Below, piece after piece: positions 6,604 to 13,637 of a stretch of DNA of 13,637 nucleotides. Both the position numbers and the translations under genes were made by a program. Position 1 is the stretch's first letter; each line of letters starts with the position of its first letter. The notes beneath the pieces are model-generated. The model was not told the origin of the DNA, did no database searches, and worked only from the letters and a program-made list of their open reading frames with translations. The stretch spans positions 1 to 13,637 of the forward strand of contig CAYFGW010000135.1 in NCBI GenBank assembly GCA_964342365.1, written 5' to 3'. Source of the DNA: CAXRDE01 sp964342365 (GTDB lineage: Bacteria; Cyanobacteriota; Sericytochromatia; UBA7694).

Positions 6604-8685
6604 ATGACGTACACATACCCTGAAGCACACAAAGACAATATTGTAGAAGACTTTCACGGCACCCCGGTGGCAGATCCCTACCGCTGGTTAGAAGATCCCG
6701 CCAGCGAAGCTTCTCGCGCCTGGACAGCTGAGCAAAATCAGCGTACCCGCGCTTTTCTGGACAGGTCTGAGCGAGAAGGTATTTTAAAGCGCCTGCAAAA
6801 ACTTTATGGCTATACGCGCTGGTCAGCTCCCATGAAGCGTGGCAATCGTTACTTTAGCTGGAAACAGGAAGCCCTGCAAAACCAACCGGTGCTCCATGTG
6901 CAAAACAGATTCAGCGAAGAACCCCGCATTTTGCTCAATCCCAATACCCTGAGCAAAAAAGGCATTGTATCCATTATGAACGCGCAGCCCAGCCGCAATA
7001 GCGAGTGGCTGGCCTACAGCAAGGCCCGCAGTGGCTCTGACTGGCAAGAGATTCGTATTCGGAATGTAGAAACCCTTAAAGACAGTGACGAGACCCTGGA
7101 GCACTGTAAATTTGCGGGCATTGCCTGGCACCCTGACCACAGCGGCTTTTTTTACAACCGTTATCCAGACCCCTCCACCGTGGCGCCTGAAGAAACCTCC
7201 TTTTATAACCGCGTGTACTGGCACGCACTGGGCACGGATCAGAGCGAAGATATTCTCATTTACGAGCGCCCCGATCAAAAAGACTTCGATTTTTATCCTC
7301 AGATTAGCCACGACGGCAAGTATCTGATTCTCACCGTGCATCTGGGCACCAACCGCAAAAACCGCATTTACTATGCCCCCTTACACGAAAAACCGCCCCA
7401 CCGTCGTCCCGAAAACACCGACATTGCTGCTGAATTTGTGCGTTTACTGGACACCGCCGATTCTCACTCTCGCTTTCTGGGTAACGATGAACACACCTTC
7501 TTTTTCTTCAGTGATAAAGATGCCTCCAGAGGTTCCGTCATCGCCATTGACACCCTCTCAGGCGAACGGCGCACTCTGATTGCCGAGCAAGAAGATACCC
7601 TTGAGACGGTTCTCATTGCGGGTAAGCACTTTGTGTGCGCCTATTTGCACCATGCTCACCATAAGCTGCGCTTATTTCATCTGGACGGCACCTTCGATAA
7701 AGAAGTGGAATTGCCCACCCTTGGCGCCATTACCAGTTTGCAGGGCAAGCCTCAGGATGACGAAATCTTTTTGAGCTTTGCTTCCTTTTTGTTTCCCACC
7801 AGCCCGTATATGTATCAGGAAAAAACCAATACCCTGACGTCATTACATCCGGTCAAGCTGGATTTTGACGTGGACGCTTACGAAACCACCCAGCATTTTT
7901 GTACCTCAAAAGACGGCACAAAAGTCCCCTTTTTCCGGGTGCGTCGCAAAGATACGGAACCTACTGCTGAAACGCCCACACTCATGTACGGCTATGGCGG
8001 GTTTCGGAACGCCATGCCGCCCAGTTTTAACGCGCTGCTCCTGCCCTGGCTAGAACAGGGCAACACCTATTGTCTGGTGAACCTGAGAGGCGGGTACGAA
8101 TACGGTACCGCTTGGTATGAAGCGGGAACGTTAGAACGCAAACAAAACGTGTTTGACGATTTTCAGGCCGCCGGAGATTATCTGGTGAAACAGGGCTGGA
8201 CCTCTCCTGAAAAGCTGGCCATTCGCGGAGGCAGTAACGGCGGCCTATTAGTGGGAGCCTGCATGCTCCAGCGGCCCGATTTGTTTGGGGTCGCCGTGTG
8301 TCAGGTGCCCGTCCTGGACATGTTGCGCTATCACCGTTTTACCATCGGGCGCTACTGGGTCAGTGATTACGGCAATGCCGAAACGGATCCTGAACATTTC
8401 AAGTTTATGTACGCCTATTCACCGCTGCATAATGTCAAAGCCAATGTGAAATACCCCGATGTGTTAATTACCACCGCCGATCACGACGATCGCGTGGTGC
8501 CCGCTCACGCCAAAAAATTTGCGGCCACCCTGCAAGCCCACTCTGCCGGCGATAATTTGATTCTGCTGCGAGTAGATACGGATGCCGGACACGGAGCCGG
8601 TAAACCCACTTCCAAGGTATTAGAAGAATTCGCGGATATCTATACGTTCTTAGGCCGTACGCTAGACTTTGCGTGGGGGTATTGA
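6604..8685 (+). CDS. Prolyl oligopeptidase (S9A serine peptidase)
   Basis: A 693-aa full-length S9A peptidase that cleaves short peptides after proline. The N-terminus has the family signature DFHGTPVADPYRWLEDP (16-32), followed by a beta-propeller (~75-400) and a C-terminal alpha/beta-hydrolase domain. The catalytic Ser lies in GGSNGG (S544), Asp in ADHDDRVVP (D628, with the substrate-binding Arg R630 next to it) and His in DAGHGAG (H663); NLRGGYEYG and SDYGN are also typical. No signal peptide, so it is cytosolic. The ATG follows the TAG of the Omp85 gene immediately and in the same frame; AGGA at 6588-6591 is the likely ribosome site, 12 bases away, which is slightly long. The start is secure because the conserved N-terminus begins within the first residues. 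Confidence 0.95.
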   Translation: MTYTYPEAHKDNIVEDFHGTPVADPYRWLEDPASEASRAWTAEQNQRTRAFLDRSEREGILKRLQKLYGYTRWSAPMKRGNRYFSWKQEALQNQPVLHVQNRFSEEPRILLNPNTLSKKGIVSIMNAQPSRNSEWLAYSKARSGSDWQEIRIRNVETLKDSDETLEHCKFAGIAWHPDHSGFFYNRYPDPSTVAPEETSFYNRVYWHALGTDQSEDILIYERPDQKDFDFYPQISHDGKYLILTVHLGTNRKNRIYYAPLHEKPPHRRPENTDIAAEFVRLLDTADSHSRFLGNDEHTFFFFSDKDASRGSVIAIDTLSGERRTLIAEQEDTLETVLIAGKHFVCAYLHHAHHKLRLFHLDGTFDKEVELPTLGAITSLQGKPQDDEIFLSFASFLFPTSPYMYQEKTNTLTSLHPVKLDFDVDAYETTQHFCTSKDGTKVPFFRVRRKDTEPTAETPTLMYGYGGFRNAMPPSFNALLLPWLEQGNTYCLVNLRGGYEYGTAWYEAGTLERKQNVFDDFQAAGDYLVKQGWTSPEKLAIRGGSNGGLLVGACMLQRPDLFGVAVCQVPVLDMLRYHRFTIGRYWVSDYGNAETDPEHFKFMYAYSPLHNVKANVKYPDVLITTADHDDRVVPAHAKKFAATLQAHSAGDNLILLRVDTDAGHGAGKPTSKVLEEFADIYTFLGRTLDFAWGY

Positions 8686-9229
8686 ATCCTTTGAGCAGTT
8701 AAGTGCTGCTGAACTGACGCGTATTGTATGTCTGGAGAAAGTCAAGGATCCTGAGATAGTTGGTTTTTTCGAGGGTGTCCTTCAAGGTGGTCATTCGCAA
8801 GCGTTTGAGCACTGTGCTGAAACGCTACTGGTATATCTACAGGATATGAATTGGCCTGTGGCTCCCTATGCTGCCAGCGTCTTACGGCAAATGTCAGATC
8901 GTGTCCTTATTCCTGCTCTCACTTCAGTTTTTGAAAAGCATTCTGATGACGAAGTCTGGATGGCCTGGCTCTGTGTAGAATTGATGGAAAAACGTCCTGA
9001 GTCTTGTTTTCTTAACGCACTTAAACCCTCTGTGATGGACTTTATCCAAAATTGTCCCCACTGGGAGGAGCGTATAATGTCTATACCCGCATTAATTCCC
9101 GTACTAGAGCCAGAGGATTTTGATAGGCTTTGTGAACAGATTATTTCTCAATTTGAGCTAACGTCCTTGCTCAAAGAAGAGCTAAAAAGTCTCAGAAAGT
9201 TGTTTCAGTCCACACACTCTCCGCTGTGA
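8669..9229 (+). CDS. Small helical protein, DUF5071-like, non-ATG start
   Basis: A 186-aa acidic, helix-rich protein. The segment LLVYLQDMNWPVAPYAASVL (48-67) followed by ...LIPALTSVFEKHSDDEVWMAWLCVELM recalls the DUF5071 family (L-x-D-x-N-W-P core and a D-x-x-W helix), whose function is unknown; this assignment is from memory of the motif. The frame is closed by a stop at 8663-8665, so translation can begin only at TTG 8669 (overlapping the peptidase gene's end by 17 bases), an unusual ATT at 8681, or much further in. No ribosome site is convincing. It may be translationally coupled to the peptidase gene, or be an N-terminally truncated remnant. Composition appears more A/T-rich than its neighbours by eye, a possible sign of transfer. 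Confidence 0.6.
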   Translation: MRGGIESFEQLSAAELTRIVCLEKVKDPEIVGFFEGVLQGGHSQAFEHCAETLLVYLQDMNWPVAPYAASVLRQMSDRVLIPALTSVFEKHSDDEVWMAWLCVELMEKRPESCFLNALKPSVMDFIQNCPHWEERIMSIPALIPVLEPEDFDRLCEQIISQFELTSLLKEELKSLRKLFQSTHSPL

Positions 9230-9247
9230 TATAGCAGTACTTTTCCG

Positions 9248-9253
9248 TATAAT
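9248..9253 (+). promoter_or_regulatory. -10 box for the dioxygenase gene
   Basis: A perfect TATAAT lies 20 bases before the start codon. No good -35 is found at 16-19 bases (TGTGAT at 9225-9230 is the 17-base option, overlapping the previous stop codon). Transcription would start near 9260, just before the AAGGA ribosome site (9262-9266). Confidence 0.4.
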
Positions 9254-9273
9254 CAGTAAAAAAGGATCTTATT

Positions 9274-10047
9274 ATGAAGTCGAACTCACCTATACCCGTA
9301 GTTTACATTCCTCACGGTGCCGGACCGCTCCCCGTACTCGGCGACGACAGTCACAAGGAACTCACTGCTTTTCTAAAAGCGCTGCCCGAGTCCTTTCCCC
9401 GCCCCCGCGCTATTCTAATGATCAGTGCTCACTGGGAATCGGATCAAGCAAGGGTTTCTGCGGCGCAGCACCCACAAATGATCTACGATTACGGTGGCTT
9501 TCCTCCTGAAACATATACTTATAAATACCCTGCACCGGGAGATCCTGAGCTGGCGGCACAGGTGCACGAACTGCTGCAGGCACAAGACATCCCCACCACA
9601 GTAGACCCTGAGCGAGGTTATGATCACGGCACCTTTGTTCCTTTGATGCTGATGTACCCGAAGGCGGAGATTCCTGTGGTACAAGTGTCTTTGATAGATG
9701 ATCTTGATGCTGAACAGCATATTAGGCTGGGAGAAGCGCTGGCTCCCCTGAGAGCACAGGGCGTTTTGATTATTGGCTCCGGTCTCTCTTTTCACGCCCG
9801 GGGCAGTGTGGAAGAAAGTCAGGCTTTTGATCAATGGCTCAATGAGACCGTCAAACATACGGATGCCCGTAAAAGGCTGATTCAGTGGGAATCTGCTCCG
9901 GCAGCCCGGGCCTGCCATGCCCGCGAAGAGCATCTCTTACCTCTACACGTGTGCTACGGGGCGGCCCGTGAAAAAAGTCCGCAGGCAGAAAATGTGTTTG
10001 CTTCCACTTTCTACGGGAAGCAAATATCCGCGTTTTTGTGGCGTTAG
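9274..10047 (+). CDS. DODA-type (LigB-fold) extradiol ring-cleavage dioxygenase
   Basis: A 257-aa protein matching the class III extradiol dioxygenase family that includes plant 4,5-DOPA dioxygenase and E. coli YgiD. The expected motifs and histidines are in place: YIPHGAGP (H14), ISAHWE (H53), YDHGTFVPL (H118), GLSFHA (H174) and HAREEHLLPLHV (H220). H14, H53 and H220 probably bind the metal, and H118/H174 line the active site, by analogy with the family. The usual length of ~260 aa is matched. The protein is cytosolic. AAGGA (9262-9266) lies seven bases from the ATG, with a TATAAT upstream, so the gene is probably its own unit. The true substrate in this organism is unknown; bacterial members often act on small catechols. 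Confidence 0.92.
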   Translation: MKSNSPIPVVYIPHGAGPLPVLGDDSHKELTAFLKALPESFPRPRAILMISAHWESDQARVSAAQHPQMIYDYGGFPPETYTYKYPAPGDPELAAQVHELLQAQDIPTTVDPERGYDHGTFVPLMLMYPKAEIPVVQVSLIDDLDAEQHIRLGEALAPLRAQGVLIIGSGLSFHARGSVEESQAFDQWLNETVKHTDARKRLIQWESAPAARACHAREEHLLPLHVCYGAAREKSPQAENVFASTFYGKQISAFLWR

Positions 10048-10061
10048 TTTTTATGGCGTTA
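10032..10061 (+). repeat. 15-bp tandem duplication across the dioxygenase stop codon
   Basis: The unit 10032-10046 (GTTTTTGTGGCGTTA) is repeated at 10047-10061 with one mismatch (14/15). It contains the last codons of the dioxygenase. The copy keeps frame and carries a second in-frame TAG (10060-10062) after the true stop. Confidence 0.8.
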
Positions 10062-10108
10062 GTTAAAACCGTCTGGATTTGATAAGCATCACACTCCCGC
10101 TTTTCCAC

Positions 10109-10137
10109 TTGTGTTAAGTTTTGTAAAGCTCTACAAT
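10109..10137 (+). promoter_or_regulatory. Promoter for the G8 lipoprotein gene
   Basis: TTGTGT (10109-10114) and TACAAT (10132-10137) are separated by 17 bases. Transcription would start near 10144, giving a leader of about 16 bases containing the GGAG ribosome site (10151-10154). The rest of the 10048-10159 gap shows only the 15-bp duplication. Confidence 0.5.
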
Positions 10138-10159
10138 TGACTTACTAAATGGAGATATT

Positions 10160-13100
10160 ATGCGTCAAATACCGTCTTTTTCTGTCCTTCATCTTTGTGT
10201 TTTTCTGGTCATTGCTGGATGCCAGACCCCGACAAATACTCAGGTTGCACCATCTGCTTTAAGTTCTTCTTCCTCACCGACTCCCCGTCCACAAATAGCT
10301 GCATCTGTCAAACCGGTTCTGTCTCCGGCTCCGTCTTTGGCTCCTCCCGTGGCTTCGACCTTACCCTCACCTACAACCGTTGTTTTATCACCAAAAGCAG
10401 TTTTACCTGCTTCCTCTACGTTGCTTTTGCCTTTGCAGCGAGCGCGTGCGCTGCGTTTGAGTTTGCCCGCTTTTGAAAAAGTAGGTCAGCAGCACAAAGC
10501 CCGGGTGGAGGTGCTAGACGCGCAGAACCAGGTTATTTCTGAACCCTTTGCCCTTCGCTGGGAAAGTTTGACCCCCGCCAGAGTCAGCGTCAGCGAGCAA
10601 GGAGATGTAAAAGTTCTGGCTGCGGGGGCTTCTAAAATAAAAGTGTATCTTACACAGACAAATTTGACCGCTGAAATGGATATCTCTCTTTTTCAATCTA
10701 CTTCTGGTGGAGGTGGTGGAGGCGGTGGTGGAGGAGAAAGCCATCACCATAATGTGACTCAGCAGCCAACGATTGCCCCGGCTCATCACGCACCGGCGCA
10801 TAGTCCTGTTTCCGCACAGACCCTCTGGTCCGATCCTGCTACCTGGCAGGCGCTGGGACGAGAAAAGCCGCTGGCGGGGGAACAAGTGACCATTCCAGCC
10901 GGTCAACACATCGTGCTTGACGAATCGCCGCCGCCGCTGGCAGGTCTCCATATTAACGGGACTCTGGAAGTGGCCCAGAGCGCCCATGTCCAATTGAATG
11001 CTCACTATATTATGCTGCACGGAACGTTACAGGCGGGGACTTCTCAGCAACCCTTTGACGGTCACTTTACAGTAACACTGTCTGATACAAACCCTGAGGC
11101 AAGTGCTCATGGGGCCATGGGTACCCGCGGTATTTTGTCCATGGGGGGGCATCTTGCGCTTTTTGGTCAGGCTCCTGCCACACCGTGGACCCGGCTAAAC
11201 CAACATCTACCTGCCGGGGCACAACAGCTTTCTGTACTAATAGCAGAAGGTTGGGAAGTAGGTGATGAACTGGTTATTGCCCCCACGGATTTTCATGGGG
11301 TGAGTCAGACCGAGCGCGCTTCTATTACACAGATCAACGGGAATCAGGTACGTTTACAACAGGGGTTGCAAACGGCCCGTTGGGGTGTTTTACAGTATCT
11401 GACTCCCCATGGAATGGGGCTTACACCCGGTTATGTATCTCCCACTGGATCTGCCACAGTTTTAGATGAACGCGCTGCTGTAGGCAATCTGAGTCGAAAT
11501 ATTGTGATTCAGGGCGCAGACGATACCCTTTGGCAAAATCAGGGTTTTGGTGGACAAATTATGATTATGGGGAATGATTCTCATACCCAGATCAACGGGG
11601 TAGAGCTTCGTCGCATGGGGCAGGCTGGACGTATGGGACGTTATCCGATTCATTTTCACATATTGTCTTACGATCCTTCTGGTGCGGAAAGGCCTTCCGG
11701 GGGCGTGCGCGAGATTCGCAACAACGCCATCTGGGACTCTCGTAACCGGTGTGTCACCATTCATGGTACCAATGACGTTATTTTAGACGGGAATATTTGC
11801 CATAACATCGACGGTCACGCTATTTTCCTGGAAGATGCCGTAGAACGGCGCAATCAAATTACCCGGAATCTGGTGCTGGGGGTTCATGTTCCGGCACAGC
11901 CTTTGATTGATTCTGATCGCCCCAACTTTACACGAGGTCCCAGTGGTTTTTGGCTAACCAATCCGGATAATACCGTTACCGGAAATCTGGCTGCAGATAC
12001 TGCAGGAAACGGCTTCTGGATGGCTTTTCCTGAGTCTCCCCTGGGATTTCATTCTCATGTACAAATGTCTCCCGATCATCTGCCCTTTGGTGCCTTTGAC
12101 GACAATACCAGTCACTCTAACGGTGAAGTGGGCATTCAGTTGGACTGGGTGCCCTTTAACGAGCAGGGAGAGACCCGCCCCCATTCCTATGCCCCTACCA
12201 CCGATGGACAAGATCATGGTTATGATTACAACTTCTGGTCGCGCTTTACCCTGCGCCACAACACCACCTTCAAAAATCGGGGGGCAGGACTCTGGAACCG
12301 GACCACCTGGCCCACTTACGAAGGCTGGGTTTCAGCCGATAATCTGGGCGTATTTTTCTCAGGGGCTGGAGCTGAAGGGTATATTCAACACGCACTGGTG
12401 GTGGGGGAAAGTTTGAACAATCAAAATACGTGGCGAACGGTGAGTCCCCTCAATGGTTCAAATACGCATCAATTTTCACCGGTGGCTTTTGCGTCTTATC
12501 ACAGTACTTACAGTATGCAAAACAACAGTGTGGTCAATTTCCCTTTTGTAGATGCAGCTCCTAGTGGTGCCTTTAAAACCAACGATTATTATATAACAGG
12601 GGTAGATCGGGGGCTGGTACGAAACCAAAATAACCATTTGATCAATAGCCATCCCGGATTTCGTTCAACGGTGCCTGCAGGAGAAAACTGGGCGCTCGCT
12701 GGTGCCTTGTGGGATCCCCATGGATACTGGGGGAATGCCGGAAATTACTGGGTGTATGACACGCCTTTTTTGACCGCCAACGTCAACTGTCAACCGGTGG
12801 AGCCTGCGGGTCAAAACGGGCAAAGTTGTGCCAGTGAGTATTACGGCGTGGGTGGCTTTGTGGTAGATCAATCCACCCGTTACACACCTTTCATGCCCAT
12901 AGAGGTTACCCGTTTAGACGCTACAGGAAATACGCTGGGTACCTGGCAAATTGCGCGAGGCATTCCCGGGCAGGCTCTCAACCACATGCGACACTTTGCA
13001 GCCTTACCTGAAGGACGCTATACGTTAGATTTTCCCGGAGATCCTGTTCCCACAGAGCGCGTGGAAATGGATATTTCCAATGCGTACCGGCCTGAAGATA

Positions 13101-13366
13101 CGTTTTTGCTGGGAGTGCGGTTTAGCGGCCAGCAGACTGCAGCGGTAAGGATTCAATCCCCTCACCACACGCGCATACTCCAGTCAGTAGCAGACTTAGC
13201 CACGGTAGAGACCGGTGCGGGTGACGTTTTTTGGCACGATACGAACAACGACATGTTGTGGTTAAGGGTACGTACCCCCGGAGATTATCCTGCTTTTGCG
13301 CCCTCTAACAATATAACGGATGGTGAACTCTATCAATCTTTTCGCTTGATTATTGAGTCAGCTTGA
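10160..13366 (+). CDS. CEMIP/TMEM2-like lipoprotein with G8 domain and parallel beta-helix
   Basis: A 1068-aa surface or periplasmic lipoprotein. The signal peptide ends in the lipobox IAGC (lipidated C21). A Ser/Pro/Thr-rich linker (~22-95), an Ig-like (Big-2-type) segment (~95-178), ten glycines (183-192) and a His-rich stretch follow. A G8 domain begins at LWSDPATWQALG (~222-310). Next is a right-handed beta-helix region with MGRYPIHFH (492-500, H498/H500), RCVTIHGTNDVILDG, HNIDGHAIFLED and ERRNQITRN. This order and wording closely resemble the animal proteins CEMIP (KIAA1199) and TMEM2, which bind and degrade hyaluronan. A polysaccharide-binding or -cleaving role is therefore plausible, but the substrate is unknown and hyaluronan is unlikely to be native. 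The start is supported by GGAG five bases before the ATG. Confidence 0.88.
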   Translation: MRQIPSFSVLHLCVFLVIAGCQTPTNTQVAPSALSSSSSPTPRPQIAASVKPVLSPAPSLAPPVASTLPSPTTVVLSPKAVLPASSTLLLPLQRARALRLSLPAFEKVGQQHKARVEVLDAQNQVISEPFALRWESLTPARVSVSEQGDVKVLAAGASKIKVYLTQTNLTAEMDISLFQSTSGGGGGGGGGGESHHHNVTQQPTIAPAHHAPAHSPVSAQTLWSDPATWQALGREKPLAGEQVTIPAGQHIVLDESPPPLAGLHINGTLEVAQSAHVQLNAHYIMLHGTLQAGTSQQPFDGHFTVTLSDTNPEASAHGAMGTRGILSMGGHLALFGQAPATPWTRLNQHLPAGAQQLSVLIAEGWEVGDELVIAPTDFHGVSQTERASITQINGNQVRLQQGLQTARWGVLQYLTPHGMGLTPGYVSPTGSATVLDERAAVGNLSRNIVIQGADDTLWQNQGFGGQIMIMGNDSHTQINGVELRRMGQAGRMGRYPIHFHILSYDPSGAERPSGGVREIRNNAIWDSRNRCVTIHGTNDVILDGNICHNIDGHAIFLEDAVERRNQITRNLVLGVHVPAQPLIDSDRPNFTRGPSGFWLTNPDNTVTGNLAADTAGNGFWMAFPESPLGFHSHVQMSPDHLPFGAFDDNTSHSNGEVGIQLDWVPFNEQGETRPHSYAPTTDGQDHGYDYNFWSRFTLRHNTTFKNRGAGLWNRTTWPTYEGWVSADNLGVFFSGAGAEGYIQHALVVGESLNNQNTWRTVSPLNGSNTHQFSPVAFASYHSTYSMQNNSVVNFPFVDAAPSGAFKTNDYYITGVDRGLVRNQNNHLINSHPGFRSTVPAGENWALAGALWDPHGYWGNAGNYWVYDTPFLTANVNCQPVEPAGQNGQSCASEYYGVGGFVVDQSTRYTPFMPIEVTRLDATGNTLGTWQIARGIPGQALNHMRHFAALPEGRYTLDFPGDPVPTERVEMDISNAYRPEDTFLLGVRFSGQQTAAVRIQSPHHTRILQSVADLATVETGAGDVFWHDTNNDMLWLRVRTPGDYPAFAPSNNITDGELYQSFRLIIESA
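10706..10735 (+). repeat. Poly-glycine (GGN) codon run
   Basis: Ten consecutive Gly codons (mixed GGT, GGA, GGC) encode residues 183-192 of the lipoprotein, a flexible linker between the Ig-like segment and the His-rich, G8-containing part. Codon mixing argues against very recent slippage. Confidence 0.85.
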
Positions 13367-13386
13367 TAAAGCTACCCATAATGGCG

Positions 13387-13637
13387 TTAGTGACCGCCGC
13401 CGCCCCCGGGACGCTCGGGGGTGTCAATGGCTTTGTACGCTTCGCCCGAGCGTTTCATGGCAATGGTGGCCGCCATGGGCCCAATAATCTCAAAGATAAT
13501 AATGGCGGCAAACACCACGGTGAGTAACTCCGGGCCAATGTCTTTAAATTCCCGATTCACCACAATCGCAAAACCAATGGCCACGCCCGCCTGAGGCAGT
13601 AGGGCAAGTCCCAGTAAATTGCGCACACGGGGTTCTG
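13387..13637 (-). CDS. Cation/proton antiporter, C-terminal part (runs off the right edge)
   Basis: The last 83 codons of a minus-strand gene, open through the right edge; the GTG at 13626 is internal, since the frame continues upstream as E-P-R-V-R-N. The visible protein has NLLGLALLPQAGVAIGFAIV, a conserved transmembrane segment of Na+/H+ (CPA-type) exchangers, then a second membrane helix (ELLTVVFAAIIIFEIIGPMA) and a short cytoplasmic tail ending in RPGGGGGH. It probably exchanges Na+ or K+ for H+ across the inner membrane. The gene converges on the lipoprotein gene with a 20-base gap that holds only a weak 5-bp hairpin without a T-run, so no convincing terminator. The subfamily cannot be told from this fragment. 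Confidence 0.8.
   Translation of the reverse strand, partial: EPRVRNLLGLALLPQAGVAIGFAIVVNREFKDIGPELLTVVFAAIIIFEIIGPMAATIAMKRSGEAYKAIDTPERPGGGGGH

Noticed and set aside
6601..6606. Programmed readthrough joining the Omp85 protein to prolyl oligopeptidase
   Set aside because: One is an outer-membrane barrel ending in its terminal Phe, the other a complete cytosolic enzyme with its own conserved N-terminus, so a fusion makes no biological sense.
13362..13375. Hairpin (AGCTT/AAGCT) after the lipoprotein gene as a terminator
   Set aside because: The stem is only 5 bp, with no following T-run on either strand.

Overview
The window looks like chromosome of a diderm (Gram-negative-type) bacterium. 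It encodes an Omp85/BamA outer-membrane barrel with three POTRA domains, a long lipoprotein with a clear lipobox, and a secreted protein with a signal peptide. Three POTRA domains plus a large Ser/Pro-rich lipoprotein would suit non-photosynthetic relatives of Cyanobacteria (Melainabacteria/Sericytochromatia-like). That placement is a low-confidence guess; nothing here fixes the phylum.

Layout, left to right. (1) The 5' part of a secreted protein gene on the minus strand (1-425) with its own promoter. (2) An apparent accessory island (505-4634). On the minus strand it has a retron: a reverse transcriptase gene (505-1998) preceded by a ~155-nt ncRNA (2029-2183) bounded by complementary 9-nt a1/a2 ends. 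A promoter is placed so that transcription would begin at or just before a1. Divergently, on the plus strand, lies a two-gene operon. It encodes a 214-aa protein with two H-x-T/S motifs and a fusion of an AbiEii-like nucleotidyltransferase to an RNA-ligase-type covalent nucleotidyltransferase. The ~105-bp divergent gap holds a perfect 14-bp palindrome. (3) A housekeeping-like block on the plus strand: Omp85/BamA-family protein (4687-6603), prolyl oligopeptidase (6604-8685), a small DUF5071-like helical protein (8669-9229) without an ATG start, and a DODA-type extradiol dioxygenase (9274-10047) with its own -10 box. (4) A 1068-aa lipoprotein (10160-13366) with an Ig-like segment, a poly-Gly linker, a G8 domain and a parallel beta-helix resembling animal CEMIP/TMEM2. 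(5) The 3' end of a cation/proton antiporter gene on the minus strand (13387-13637).

How it may work together: the retron RT should copy part of the ncRNA into msDNA. Known retrons are anti-phage systems with an effector encoded nearby or fused to the RT. Here the nearest candidates are the ~150-residue C-terminal extension of the RT and the divergent RNA-repair-like operon. The retron itself is well supported by sequence. The functional link to the NTase-ligase operon is inference from position only. No tRNA, rRNA, CRISPR array, insertion sequence or strong intrinsic terminator was seen. No gene-free stretch exceeds about 115 bases.
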